DNA of 64,000 nt from Paraspadella gotoi (lineage: Eukaryota; Chaetognatha), in NCBI GenBank assembly GCA_051294375.1, contig CM119265.1, positions 24,163,341-24,227,340 of the forward strand. The letters are read 5' to 3'. The translations under genes and the position numbers were made by a program. The notes under the pieces were generated by a model that was not told the DNA's origin, ran no database searches, and saw nothing but the letters and a program-made list of their open reading frames with translations. How positions within the stretch are numbered: the stretch's first letter is position 1; each line of letters begins with the position of its first letter. Below, piece after piece: positions 44,430-57,700 of this stretch.

Positions 44430-47400
44430 ATGAAGATGAAATCGACTGTTCTTTTGTTTATTGTTTTGGTCATTTCCAGCGTTCTAGGGTCGGAGGGTAA
44501 GTAAAGAAGGGAAGTATAGCAACAGTAGGGTTGCCTGTGATGCCTATTGGGATGGTTAATCTCACTGTTGGCTTTAGGGGCTTCCGACCCTCAGTGGGCG
44601 ACCTGCCACCGGCGCGGTTACCCTGGGAAAGTTCCGCTTTGCCAACACAGAGGACAGTGAGTAGAACGTAACTCTTGGGATGGTGTTTTCCCCCTCTGAG
44701 CCAATGGGATTGACTGTACCACAACAGTAGGATAGTTTTCTTCTGATCCGGCGTCGTCACCGCTATGTTTTTCTTGTAGCCGTTGACGCCGTCGCCGCCG
44801 CCGAGGCCGCTGACGCCGCTGACGCCGCTGACGCCGCTGACGCCGCCGCCGCCGCCGACGACGATGGCGAGGAATTCCTTCAGGTTTTGTCGCCGGAAGA
44901 AATCATGGAATATAAAGCGGATCCGGCGGATATCGGCGGCGGCGGAATCGCCGAGACCATCGCCGCCGCCGGAACCAAAGGTGAGTTTTTTGGGTGAGTA
45001 AAAAGGCTGGGGACTTTTATAACATATAAGCCACGCGGTGACAGATTTAAGTCTTTATTCATTTAATAATCTTGTCTCTGACTTTGGACAGGCTTTGGTG
45101 GTTTAAGGTCTCCATCAAGATATTTCGATCAATACTCTCTCACGTCTTTTTTATTCACTTCCTGAGTCCTTCCCTATCATGAAGTGGCATAATATTTCAA
45201 AGAATGTTTTAATTGTATGAAAGATCACTCCTTTATGTTTACTTCTTCTTCCTTTTTTCTTTTCCTTTTTTCTCCTTCCTTTTTCCCCCCTTTTCATCTT
45301 TCTCACATTTTCCTCCCTTCCCTCTTTCTCTCATTACCTCTACCCGTTATTTCTCTGCTCTTCCCCTGTTTCTATCCCCCATCCATTCCTCTTTTTCCCG
45401 ACTTTATTGTTTCCCCTTTCCTCGCTCTTCCTCCCCAGGAAATTTCCAAATGGACATGAAATGGACAAACTTCAAAAGGACCTTCTGTACAATCCCTCTG
45501 TGCCGAAGACTTACGCGGGCGCCGCGATAATCGACAAGTCGGTACCGCTGGCCGAAGGGGATCATTCCCTACAGGTGTCACGAAATATGGGGGATTAAGT
45601 TTCAGTATATTTGCCACTTAACATTTATATGTATGACTCTACGCCGATGGAAAAAAAAATATCTCAAATAATTGACGAAAAAATGTAAATTTAAACTTAA
45701 CTAACTCTAGTGAATGAAATGGCAATTCAAATTATTCATTTTTGTGGCGAATATTTAATTTTCCTTCAAGCTAAGATCATTAAAAAAAAAAAAATAAAAA
45801 AAAGGCATGAAAATGAGAAACTCCTTCCCCAAACAAAGAATGTAGTTGTGAAAATGTTCGCCATTTATTATTTTGTTTTTAATTCTATTATTTATAAAGC
45901 AACCAATCAAGTTTTCCTTCCACCAATAACCAATTTCAACCATTCGATGCCGCAGGATTTCGAGCGCCATCTCGAAGACGAGCTTCATCTATTCCGCTAT
46001 GAAAGAATGGATGGATCGAACCTGCATCGTGTTTAAGGTGGAGGAAATTCTTTTTTTTTTGGGGGGGGGTTGTTGGGTTTAAGGGGTTGTTGGGTTTAAG
46101 GGGTTCTTGGGCCGTGGGGTGTTGGTGTGAGAAGTTAGGTGAGAGGGTCGAGCCGTAGGGTGGAAGATTTAATTAATTAATTAACCTTTGAGCTTAAGGT
46201 AATCAAATCAACTCGGTTTATTTATTTATTTTAATTATTCCCGATGATAAAATGCGCAAATTGAAAAACAAAATTGTTTTCTTAATTTTAGTTATGGGGT
46301 TTTTTTTGGGGGGGGTGGAGGGACAGTGAAGTCACTAAATCATCAGTTTAATTTCTCTTATTATACAAAAGCTAAAAAACAAACTTGAAATCGTTCCAAT
46401 TTAGATGCAAGAAAAACTTTTTTAAAAAAATCACTTTTCCGCGGTTTCGCTCGAGGCGTTAAAACTTAAAACTCAGTGGGCGTGTTAACTTGATGGGCAA
46501 AATGGCTGTCAGGGACCCGAGGCTCTTCAAAGGATGGCCGGATGATGGTTCAATGTCTGAATTTAGTTTATTTTATCATTTTCTTAAATTTTTTTATACC
46601 NNNNNNNNNNCGATTGAGGCTGTTCAATTTTCTAAATATTTTTTTATCTGGAAAAGAAAAATTATTTTTAACAATCCAATTGTCTTATCTGATTTCTTTT
46701 CTGTACAGGCCCAAACACCGTCCTTGCCTTTACCTCACCCAATGCAACTTCCCCTTTTTCACGCAGCCGGCCTCACAATCAACGAGCGGCGAGGTGGGTC
46801 ACAATCACGCGGCCACGATCGTCAGCGAAGACGGGTGTTGGTCGCCGGTCGGATATCAACACGGATATGATCAGAAGATCTCCTTGCAAAACGTGAGACG
46901 TTTTATACTACTATGGTGGACTAAAATCCACCAACCCTTCATCAGCGGCCACTACTAAGTTTTAATCTTGTGGAAAATTGTGAAAATGTTTGCCAAGATG
47001 GTTTAGGAGTCACCTGCTAGTCTTTTTAGAGTAAATTAAATTGTCATCGTGACCCGAGATGCAGACATCGACGATTGACCCATCTATAAATTCCCAGGGC
47101 GGATGCTCTCACCACGAGATCGCGTTGCACGAACTGGGTCACGCCATCGGACTCCATCACGAACAGTGTCGCGTCGACAGAGACACTTGGATCTCCATCA
47201 ATTGGAACAACATCGAGAAAGATAACCAGTAAAAGACAAAATTGAATTCAATACGAGAGAGAGAGAGTGGGATCAGAGAAAGTCATATTGCTGTCTAAAT
47301 TGAAAACGCCGCTAAAAGAGGGCGTGAATCGATTCCGAGAAGGAACCGGATTCTTAAATATATATAGATATATATACAATGTAACATAATGTATATTATT

Positions 47401-48300
47401 CTTTCCGTTTCTCAGATATAACTTTATGAAACAAACTGATACGGATCCCTTTGGCGTTAAATACGATTATTGTTCCATCATGCATTACGAAGGTGAGGTG
47501 AGGTCTGTTTTAAACAATGATCGACGCAAATGTATAAGTACAGTAGATACCTAGTTAAATTTCAAGTAATATTTCGTCGGGTCATCGAATTAACTTATTC
47601 TCCACAGGAAATTCGTTTTCTAAAAACGGCGACATCACGATGGTGACCAAAGATCCAGATTATCAGGTTGTTCTGAATTAGCCATATAGATCTTAATTTA
47701 GACCACGTATATATCTTTGTCTTTTATCTGCCTAGTTCTCCATCGGAAATCAAAAGTTCCTCTCTTTCACTGACGCGAAAATTGTCAACCAAATGTACAA
47801 TTGTAATTGGCACTGTGGCAAGTAAGTGGGTTTGAGGACATTATAAACAATGTATGTACGATAAATGCAAAAAATTACGTTTCAAATTTCTACATGAGTG
47901 AAGTCAACCTTTGCATCCTCCCAATCTCTACCCAATCTCTACCCAATCTCTACCCTTTCTCTACCCATTCAGAGCCTCATGGTGTAAATCTCCTTGCTAC
48001 GTCAATCACAAATGCATCTGTGAATGTCCCAACCCTTGCGTGAAACGTCCATGCGCCGACTATCCGCCAAAGGACAACGGAAACCCCGATTATTGCAAAC
48101 AGTGAGCCTGCAACTGCAGATGTAGATATCGCTGTCGGAAGATGATGTAATATTTTCATAATTGCAGCGCCGAATGCGAAGGAGAGTACCGCTGGTGGTA
48201 CCGCAAAGTCTGCGCAGAAACTTGCGGGGTCTGCAACGAGCTCCGGGGGAACGGTTGGAGCGGAAGCGGATATGAAGAGGAGGATTGGAAGCGGAAATGA
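44430..48300 (+). CDS. Secreted astacin zinc metalloprotease with C-terminal ShK domain
   Basis: Eleven exons: 44430-44496, 44780-44980, 45439-45574, 45956-46037, 46709-46892, 47098-47228, 47416-47492, 47608-47666, 47736-47821, 47973-48101 and 48168-48300, about 427 residues. Order: signal peptide (MKMKSTVLLFIVLVISSVLG), Ala/Asp-rich linker, propeptide, mature start RWPKGIIPYRIS, zinc site HELGHAIGLHHE with the following glutamate, Met-turn SIMHY, then a Cys-rich linker (WCKSPC, CICECPNPC). The ShK domain has six cysteines (CADYPP...YCKHAEC...KVCAETCGVC). Astacins cleave extracellular proteins. Exon 3 enters and leaves in phase, but its middle reads in another frame (MDKLQKDLLYNP, GAAIIDKS), implying a lost A near 45460 and an extra base near 45540. 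Exon 4 to 5 is also one base out of phase; a 10-N gap lies in that intron. Sequencing error is my preferred reading; pseudogenisation is the alternative. Confidence 0.88.
44530..44721. mobile_element. 192-bp insertion with 10-bp target-site duplication in astacin intron 1
   Basis: CAACAGTAGG occurs at 44520-44529 and again at 44722-44731, flanking a GC-richer 192-base segment unlike the surrounding AT-rich intron. This looks like a short retroposon or MITE insertion. I see no poly-A tail and no transposase, and I do not recognise the family. Confidence 0.5.
46601..46610. other. Assembly gap (10 N) in astacin intron 4
   Basis: Ten N between exons 4 and 5 of the astacin gene. True length is unknown, so a missed small exon here cannot be excluded. 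Confidence 0.95.
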
Positions 48301-48439
48301 AGAGGATGAGAAGCGGAAATAAAGAGGAGGATTGGAAGCGGAAACGGAGAGTAAGGGGAGGCGTGTGAATTGAAATAAAGGAGTAGGGCGGAAGTGAAAA
48401 TGGAGTTGAGAAATAGAAATGGATGAACAGAACAGGCCT

Positions 48440-48445
48440 AATAAA
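48440..48445 (+). terminator. Polyadenylation signal AATAAA (astacin gene)
   Basis: AATAAA 140 bases after the stop codon; another candidate is at 48374-48379. Confidence 0.45.
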
Positions 48446-48644
48446 ACAATTTGTTAAAACGAATGTTTAAAAACCAAAAAAAAACTAATTAACGTTTGTT
48501 AAATAAAATTAATTCTGTCGATTTGAACGTTTTTCTGATTTATTTTGATAAAAAAAAGAAACAAACTCAGGATCTTCATAATCAGGGTTGCAAGCGGCGA
48601 TAAAATATTTAAAACATTTCAAGCTTTAATTGATTCACACAAAA

Positions 48645-48647
48645 GTT

Positions 48648-48682
<35 letters not shown>

Positions 48683-48701
48683 CTCCTCCCTCTCTCTCTC
48701 T

Positions 48702-48747
<46 letters not shown>

Positions 48748-48760
48748 CTCTCTCTCTCCC
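48645..48760. repeat. Compound (CTTT)n-(CT)n microsatellite
   Basis: TTTC/CTTT tetranucleotide run passing into CT dinucleotides. Confidence 0.95.
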
Positions 48761-51085
48761 TCTTAAAATCTCAGCGTCCCTCGAACGAGCGAAAAGCTTC
48801 AGATACAATGAAGAAACAGCAGACGTTGAACTTTGCACGTTCAAGTTTTCTCTTCAACGCGGATCATAACTTGCGCGCAATTGGCTGCGACGTGGTTCTT
48901 ACGTGCTACGTGTTAATTTCGTGCGAGATCAGTCCGTCGTTGAGTCATTAAATAAACAGGAATATATTCAACAATATCAAAATTTATTTACGATAATACG
49001 CCGATTTTTTCATCTTCAAATTTATGCTAATCAGGTTGTTTTTAACGACTTTTTAAAACTCTTTTGCTCCCTGATTCGGGGGGGGGTCATAGGTCGTCCA
49101 ATTTTTAAAGCTTTTTCACACATTTTTGGGCTCAGATTACCGCGTTTTCTGCATCTTCATATTATGGACCCTTCTACAATCTACATTCATCAATTTCCAA
49201 TATGTATTGTGTATGTAACCAATAATTTGAACATTCACCTCTCTCTGGGCCTTTGCCCCATTTTTTCTCGCCGGCCAATCTGGCGATTTTTGCCGCTCAT
49301 TTTCCCGGCGCCGATTTCGATTCACTTCTAAACTCTTTCGTTAAAAAAATCCTTTGCCTCACAGATTCACAGATTCACGGATTCACCTTCGATTCACTCG
49401 CAAAACATTCACCGGCACAAAAACCCAATGGATTTTTTTTTTTTTTTTTTTTAATAAAAACGTGGATTTTCTCTTAAAAAAAAACCTGAGATTAAACAAA
49501 CAGAAGGACGGGAGTGATGCGTGTCGGAGGAAGAGGGAGACAGAGTGAGCGAGAGTGAGAGCGAGAGATTGTGAGAATTGAGAAGGCGCGGAAAAAAAAT
49601 AGTAAGGCGACAATTAAAACTATTTTTTTTTTGAGCGAATGAAAAGAAGGAAAATAAATTAAAGTTACAAATCGATCGTCGAGTCTTCGGAGTCGCGTAA
49701 ACTCGATCCCCAAACGAATTTTCAAAACTCAAAACTCAAACTCGACACAATCTTTTTCTTTTTCTTTTTTTTTTGGGTGTCACTTTTTTTTTTTTGTTCT
49801 TTCACAAATCGTTCAACAAATCAACTTCGACTTTCAGTTTCTCAACGACCTTTGATAAGTTTATTTAGTTTTTATGGTTCGATTTAGTTGTGAAAAATTA
49901 GAATTTATAATTAAATGCGAGAAAAGCTTCAATCCAAGAGTAGGGTTTAACACTTCATCGGTATTGTTAAACGCGGAAATACGTACATTAACCTTTAAAC
50001 CAATATTAGAATATATCAATTTATTGACCAGTTGCGCATTGCTAAACGTAGAAATGCAATAGATAAGTTGTTTGAGTTACACCCTCTTTCGTGCATTTGG
50101 CGATTTAATATTTTTTCTGAGCCAATAAAGTCAGCCAACTGGTTTTGACTGAAACATCTTAACAGCCCGAAATAAACTCGCTCTTTATTTAAAATCCAGT
50201 CGAACTTTAAAACTGTAAATTTCTCATCGAAACTCAAGCTTCTCAGATGTTTATTGTTTAATTAAACTTTCAACTTCTTTTTCCTGTTTCTTCAGAAAGA
50301 TTAATCGACGACGACGACGACGACGCTTGACGATTGTAAAATTCTCCCTCGCGTCTCACGTCTCACGCTCCACGTTTCACATCGCAAGCCTCACCGATTT
50401 CGATCACATGACATCCCGAAGCTATGACGGTGCCACGGGAATTCACCGCAAAGTGACGGCGGATGTGAAAATCGGATTATTAGTGATATGAACTAAAACA
50501 ATTAACCAACTTCGTTTCGCGTCGATTACAATTGATGAAAAATAAATTACATTTTTAAAAAAAGTGACTTCTTGGAGACTTTTAATGCAAACGAAATAAG
50601 AAGGACAACGCCAGGAATTTTCTTATGCGGTTTGCGTTTTGGTGAGTCGAACGTTTTTGTGCGAAGCTTCCTTTTTGATTTGCTAATTTTTAATTGATTT
50701 GATGTTTTTCAAATTTGGTGTACGTCATGTGTATTTTATGCGGCATTTATAGGCGCGGTGTTAAAAAAATTAATTTTCCCAAATAATGCAGTATTTTGTT
50801 AAATTAAATTTAATAACTTTTTAAATTTAATTTAATAATCTTTTTAAATTTAATTTAAAAATATTTTTTACATTTTAAAACCTATTTTTTAGTTGTTTTG
50901 GTTCATGTCGTTCGGCAATGTCGTTTTGTCTAAGAGCAACAAGAAACAAACAAAAAGCAAAAAAAAACAACAACAATGATAACAACCATAACAACAACAA
51001 CCAACAACAACAACCATAACAACAGAATCGGGATTCTCTTGAAGATTTGTCGGGAAATCAAGGGGAGCGTTAAGTGGAAAGATGT

Positions 51086-51509
51086 GGTTAATCAATAAAA
51101 CATCTTCATCATCATCATTATCATCATCATCATCATCATCAACAACATCATTATCTATCATCATCATCCTCATCATCAATCATCATCATCAACCACATCA
51201 TTATCATCAACATCATTATATCATCAACATCATTATCATCATCATCACAATATCATCATTCATCATATCATCATCATCATCAATCATCAACAACACCGAC
51301 GTCCTCATCGGTATAATCACCATCTTTATCACAATCGTCTTATCATCCTCAATATCTTTTCATCATTGTTATCATCGTTCAAGATGCGAAGTTTTAACCT
51401 GTTCCTCAATTTATCTCACTTGATTTGTAATCAATTATCATAAGATTTTTTTATTATTATCTTGAGGGTTTCTTTCCTGCACTTTATCATCATATCGTCG
51501 TAGTAATCC

Positions 51510-51543
<34 letters not shown>

Positions 51544-51620
51544 TGTAAATTATCACATCTTAAGCATTATCATCATCATCATCATAACATCATAAGCATT
51601 ATCATTATCATCATCATCTT
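51086..51620. repeat. (ATC)n/(CAT)n compound microsatellite region
   Basis: Long imperfect CAT/ATC trinucleotide array, 51086-51300, with further runs near 51512-51542 and 51570-51620. Confidence 0.92.
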
Positions 51621-52796
51621 CTTCTAGTTTAAATCTATTTTTAAAAAACATTTAAGCATTTATTTAATAAAATTAATCTTTTTCGTTTTTCTTCGATTTC
51701 TGCCTTAAAAAAATTCGGTAGGCGTGACTGACTCGATCTCTCGCCTTTGCCTTCAGCGAAAAACGTGAAAAAGAAAAAAAAACATTCAAATGTTGTTGCT
51801 GTTTTATTTATTTTTTTAATATAAATAATTTTTTTTTTTAATTTATTTTCTTCAAGATTAGAAATCGTTTTGAAAATTTGACTCGTTGCGGCTTTCTTTG
51901 AATTTTTTTTTGTTGCAGGAATAATTTTTTACAAGAATTGTAATCACGTTTTTTTTTAATAGTTTTTTTATTATTCTAAAAATAGGAATTAAAGTTCAGC
52001 TCAGCTAAATTCCTTTTCATCAATGTCCTAAGAAAAAGAAAAAAATTCCGTTATTTTTAGTCATTCGGAGGCGTTACTAGTCCTGATGAGACCGAAGGAA
52101 AAAAAACAAAAAACACAATTTACTTCAATGGAAAAAACAATTTTTTGCGTGCGGTTGAGAAAGTTTCCGGATCGATTCCCGTCCCTCATAGTCGTTCGCT
52201 GAAAATTCCTCGACCGTTTTTTTTCTCCGCTTTTCTGTCAACTTTTAAAATTTGTCCATCTTAACATTCAAGGTTCAAACTAATCCAAACTGTTTTCGAA
52301 TTCGATCCAATCTTTTATCTTCCAATTAACCAAATCTCTTTTTGATTAAAAGTCGTCGCTTAACCCCGGATTCCTTTCGTCGGCTTTGGATAAACTGGTC
52401 CCTGGGGAAACGACGACGACGACGACGACAATAACAACGACGTCGACAACAACGACGAAAAAAGCAAACAACGGACGAAATCTTGTCGCCGTCGTCGTTC
52501 GTCGTTCGTCGTCGTCAGCTCAGCAGTCGTGATTTTCCTGCCAAATTATTTGTCGTGTTTTCGTTTTTTTGTTTTGTTCAAAACTGGGTTCCCGGTTTCT
52601 ATTTTGTCTCAATTTTTTCCCGAGTTTTTAAGAACTCAGGACGAAATCTCAACCTTTTGTTTCTCGCGGCGAAAGTTGACGATTTTACGGCGAAATTCAA
52701 GACGAAGTCTTGCGACGAAATCTGAAAATGAAATCTAAGGACGAAATGTTTATCGTCAGCAATCAGTTTCGAAAACTGTTATCGCTTTTAGTCGTT

Positions 52797-53035
52797 CGTT
52801 GGTTCGTTGTTGGTTCGTTGTTGGTTTGTTGTTGGTTCATTGTTGGTTCGTTGGTTAGTTGTTGGTTCGTTGGTTCGTGTTGGTTCGTTGTTGGTTTGTT
52901 GGTTCGTTTTTGGTTCGTTGGTTTGTTGTTGGTTCGTTGGTTTGTTGTTGGTTCGTTGTTGGTTTGTTTTTTGTTCGTTGTTGGTTCGTTGTTGGTTCGT
53001 TGTTGGTTCGTTGGTTCGCTGGTTCGTTAGTTCTT
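52797..53035. repeat. GTTGGTTC-type minisatellite
   Basis: About 240 bases of alternating units GTTGTTGGTTC and GTTGGTTC or GTTGGTTT. The irregular alternation of 8- and 11-base units is clear by eye. Confidence 0.92.
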
Positions 53036-53620
53036 TGAAATTACGAAATTCTATATATTATTCGTTTTTACCCTTTATAAGCGAAATGTTCATATTCGTC
53101 GTGTTTTAACCCTTTCTTTCTGTATTTTGTTTTATCCTCCGAAACGATTTAACTCTGGTTTTCGTGTCTCGTCTGTTTTTGTTTCTCTCGATTAAACCTG
53201 TTTTCTGTTTTCTCCCTTTATTTCTATTTCGTGTCTGTTTTCTCTCTTTCTTTCTATTTCGTGTCTGTTTTTTCTCTTTCGTGTCGTTGATCCGTCGTGG
53301 TTTGAACTTTTGGTGGAGTCGATTTGGTTTTTCGTTTTATGAGATTTTGGAGTTTTTTTGAAAATTAATCAATAAATAAAGTTACATGTATGTAATTAAT
53401 TATGTTAATTATTATTGTAGAAAATTAATAAAAGACTAAAAAAATTGGTAAGATAAATTTTATGTCTAATACCGATTTTGTCCTTTGTTACTTGCATGTA
53501 AACCTTCTCTGAAGATGAGAGATTAAAAATTATAAAGTCAAGATTTCTAGATTTTACTGTTTTTCTACGCAAATGATTTAAATTTTTTTTTCAAATATCT
53601 GTTGGTGACTTATTCTGTCA

Positions 53621-53782
53621 AATGAAGTGAAGTCAAGTCATGTTGATTGTGTCGAGTCACGTCGGGTCGTGTTGGGTCTTTTCGAATCATGTCGAGTCAT
53701 ATCAAGTTGTGTCAAGTTGGGTCAAGTCATGTCGAGTCATTTCGAGTCGCGTCGTGTCATGTCGTGTTGAGTCGTGATAAGT
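53621..53782. repeat. GTCGAGTCAT-type minisatellite
   Basis: About 16 degenerate units of ten or so bases, of the form GTC(G/A)(A/G/T)GTCAT, with many transitions. Confidence 0.85.
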
Positions 53783-54110
53783 CTTTGGCTGAATTTCGTT
53801 TGAAAAAGAATTTTAATAAATAAATTTACATGTGTGTACTTAAATTAATTTTCTTTGTTTGTTGAAAATTAGTTAAAAACTAAAACAATGGGTAAATCTT
53901 ATGTCAAACACCGATTTTTTCCTCTGTTACTTGCAAGTTAACCTGTAAATATGAGAGATTAAAAATTGACAAAGAAAGCCAAGATTGTTTCAATACATCG
54001 CATTTTAACTCAAATGGTTTTAAAATTTACAGACTCAATTTATTTTCCGTTTCTTTTCAGACATCCGTCGGTGACTTTCTTGAGGAAGTGCGCGCCGAAA
54101 ACAGTAAAAA

Positions 54111-54644
54111 ATGGGTAAGTTTTTCTTTCTGCGTTCACAGTTTTTCTCAATTGATGTATTAAAGTAAATAAAAAATTAAGCTCTCAATAATTCCAATTGA
54201 AATGGTTACAAATTAAATATATATCAATTTATAGTATTTATCAAAAAAATTATTTCTTCAAAACTTCATGTCGACAAAGTTTTTAAATAAAAAAAAATGT
54301 TAAAACTTAACTAAAAGGGAAAATTAAAAACACAAAAAACTAAAAGCTGTCTACTTGTCAAAAAAGATGAGCGTTATAAATTTTTTTTATTTTCAAAAGT
54401 TTTGATTGATTACGGTCAAACGAAAATAACCGTCCAAAAACTAAAACTACACTTTTACGAGTAATAAAAGTTCACTTTTTTTCCTCACTGATTACGATGA
54501 ATTTTGTTTTATTATCTGCAAAAAAATAAAAATAAATTAAAAAACCTTCGTTTCTCTTTCTGCTCTGTGTCTTGTCTCGTGAGTCAGACTCGCGGAGCCA
54601 AGAAACTCAACTCGACATTTTTCCTGAACTGCTTTACATTCTCT

Positions 54645-54733
<89 letters not shown>

Positions 54734-57700
54734 CCTCCATCCAGACCTCCTCAGAACCTGAACTGAAAAAGAGAAAGAAAGAAAAAAGAAAAAAAAACTC
54801 GAATCAATTCCAGTTTTTAAACTCGAAACAACTCGTTTTCGTTTCTCCCGAATAAAGATTAAAAGAGAATCTAGTTTCTTTTTCTATTTCTTTCCTTTTT
54901 TTTGGCTCTTTCTTTAATTGCTCCTTTCTCTGAGGTCGAAGCGACTACAGTAATTTGTCGCCTCGCCCTTTTTTTACTTTTGTCGGACATTACTATTTAG
55001 TTTCGATTCGTTATTTCGAATTTCGTTATAACAGGAAACTCCTGTGGCAAACAAAGAGGTAAAGATACTAGATTAGATTCCGATTGCTGTGTTGTTGTTT
55101 TGGTTGTTATTGTTGTTGTAGTAACCGTCGTTGTCCAGGAGATGTTCTCTCTTTCGTTGTTGTTGTCGAATGCGAAACAGAAACAGTTACGGATTTGTTT
55201 TGTTGCAAAACCGCAGATCTTGTTTTGTTTTTGTTACTAAATCGAAACAAATCAATGTATTGGAAAGAGAAGGAATCCTATAAACGTTTGTCTAGTAATT
55301 TTTTATGTTTTTGACCAAAAAATAAGAAATTTAAGAAAGATTAACTTAGTCCTGATAAAAAAGACTAAATAAACACGGTTAAAGCTAACTTCCAAACTAA
55401 TATCTATGTGTTTTTACTGACCAAAAAAAATATTTTCATGTCTGTAATCGTTAATTTTTATTTGACAAAAAATCTCGAAATAAATTTTTTTTTCTCACTA
55501 AGCGTGGGAAAGTTGAATTCTTGTAAAGAACATCAGACAATTCTTTTTGGAGAATGAAATTCTTGACCAAGTCGCGACGTGTTCTTTTTTTCGCTGAAAT
55601 CTCATTTCGGTTTTATCAATACTATTTTTAAATGAATTAATATCTACAGTTTAGACAAAGAAAGTTTTTCAGAAAAAAAATTAATTCTTAAATAATTGAA
55701 ACGATAATTAATTAATTTTTCTAGGCAACAAAATAATTTTTTTAAGCGCACCGAAAAAAAATATTTTAGTATTTTTAACATTATATTATCATTCTTATTG
55801 TCATTATCATGATCATCGTCTATTTCATTTTCTTTTCATTTTCCGCATGATTGCTACTTTTGCTTTGATTATACCCCTTGCTTTTTTAGAAGCCCCGAGT
55901 GCCAAACGCCCCGGTTCTGCAGCAACCTCGTCCGCCGCAACTCTGCCACAACCAACCGCCAACCCTTCCGTCGATTCTAACTCCTCAGATCTGGACTCTG
56001 TCTTGGGGAAGCTAGATTTGGGAGGTATATTATCAACTAACAGTTTTGTCATATTGTATTCGACTTAAAAAAGAAAAGACTATTAAGTTATAAAAAAAAG
56101 CAGAAAATAACAAAAAATCAGAAACGGCTTCCAAGACAACAGGGTCCTAATTGATTGTGCAGTAACAAAACATACCTAAAAATTTACACCATTTTTACCA
56201 GCATGTTTCAACTAATCAGCTTTGTTTCGTTTTGTGACGTGTTCTCCCGCTATTTCTTTAACCCTCGAAAAAAAACCATCCTTACAATTCCTCCGAAACC
56301 CTCCCAAAAAATATTTTATGAAAATATTGATAAAAAAAAATTATTATAAAACGCCGACTCGTCTTGATGCAGCAAAAAGTCAGCCACCAACATCCGCCGC
56401 AGCGCAGCAACAGCAGCAGCCTTTGAGCAAAAGCGCCAAACGGAGACTCAAGCGAAAACAGAAAAAACGTAAATAAACAAAAGACAAACGAAAAAAATGA
56501 CTTAAAAATAAAAATGGGGAAATTTTAGCAGAGGCACGCAATACATGTCTTATTTTTTGGTTTAACGCTCTGCTAAAATTTTCACTATATGTACAAATTA
56601 TAATCATTTAATTATGTCATAAATTTCTACTAATTTTAACGAATAAAAACGAAAAAAAAAAAATAACCCTGTAGAGAAAATGGCGGAGGCGGCGGCGAAG
56701 AAAACCGACAAAGCAGCAGCGGAGCCTTTAATTGCGGAGCCGGTAATCGGCCCGGCGAAGTCAACCGGCGCCGGATTTACGAGCGGATCTCTCCCACCGC
56801 CGCGTGGCCCCGCCCACGACGCCAGCGGCGCGAAAGGAGGCAAGAATGGCAGCGCTAAGATCAAAGCTAAGGGCGATGCGGATGTCGAATCTAAAAGTGG
56901 CCCTAAAGGCGGTGCCAAAGTTGCGGAGCCAGTCATTGCGGAGCCGATCATCGGGCCTGCAAAATCCTCCGGCACGGGATACACCAGCGGATCTTTACCA
57001 CCTCCGCGCTTTCCAATTCACGACGCTGGGGGCGCCAAGGGAGGCGCCAAGGGAGGCGCCAAGGGAGGCGCCAAGGGCGGTGCCAAGGTCAGCGCTAAGT
57101 CGGCGGAGCCTCTCGTCTCCGAACCCTTCATCGCGGAGCCAGTCATCGGCGCCGTCAAGTCTTCAGGCACAGGCTACACTGGAGGATCCCTTCCGCCGCT
57201 CCGCGCTCACGGTGCCGACAAAAGCGGCGCCAACGCCGCGGGGCCAAAGGGCGACGCCGGCGCCGCGATCGACGCCGTTGACGCCGCCGCTGACCACGCC
57301 GCCCCTGGGTCGTCGGCAAAAGGGAAGAAGAACAAGAAAAAGAACAAAAGCGGCGGGAAAGAGAGCGAAGTTGTTCCGGAAGTCGTCGTGGCGCCGATCG
57401 CCGCCTCCGGTACTGGATTTTCCCACGCGACGCTGCCGCCGAGTAATTTTCCGCCCAAAGCCGGAAAGTCGGAGGAGAAAGTCGTCAAGGGAAAGGCCTC
57501 GGCTCAGGAGAGTTCCGGCAAAGGTCATGGCAAAGGGCCGATCGTCGAGGAGCCGATTCTGATGCCGGGGAAATCGACCGGAACAGGATATTCGTCGTCG
57601 TCTCTTCCGCCCTCGAATTTCGAGAAAAAAGTGGAATCGAAGTCGGCGAAAGATCAAAAGGTCGAAGCGCCGATTACTCCAGCTGCTCCAATAGCTCCAG

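Larger units (their letters stand above)
48446..54060. other. Gene-poor region and presumed 5' UTR/intron of the lipid-anchored repeat-protein gene
   Basis: No convincing coding exon. It holds a CTTT/CT tract at 48645-48760, an ATC-rich tract at 51086-51620 and a CGA run at 52415-52440. A TCG-rich patch at 52480-52520 may be near a transcription start. Two minisatellites lie at 52797-53035 and 53621-53782. The 142-codon open frame at 48903-49331 crosses a homopolymer G run and matches nothing I know. Confidence 0.55.

Noticed and set aside
44519-44731. A spliceosomal snRNA or snoRNA in astacin intron 1
   Set aside because: I compared it by memory with U1, U2, U4, U5 and U3 signatures and found no match; the flanking direct repeat favours an insertion.
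49239-49300. Possible minus-strand first exon MSGKNRQIGRREKMGQRPRE followed by GTGAAT
   Set aside because: The start and donor look reasonable, but no continuing exon is visible before the oppositely oriented astacin gene.
48903-49331. 142-codon plus-strand open frame
   Set aside because: It includes a G homopolymer, lacks domain signals and has no supporting splice structure.
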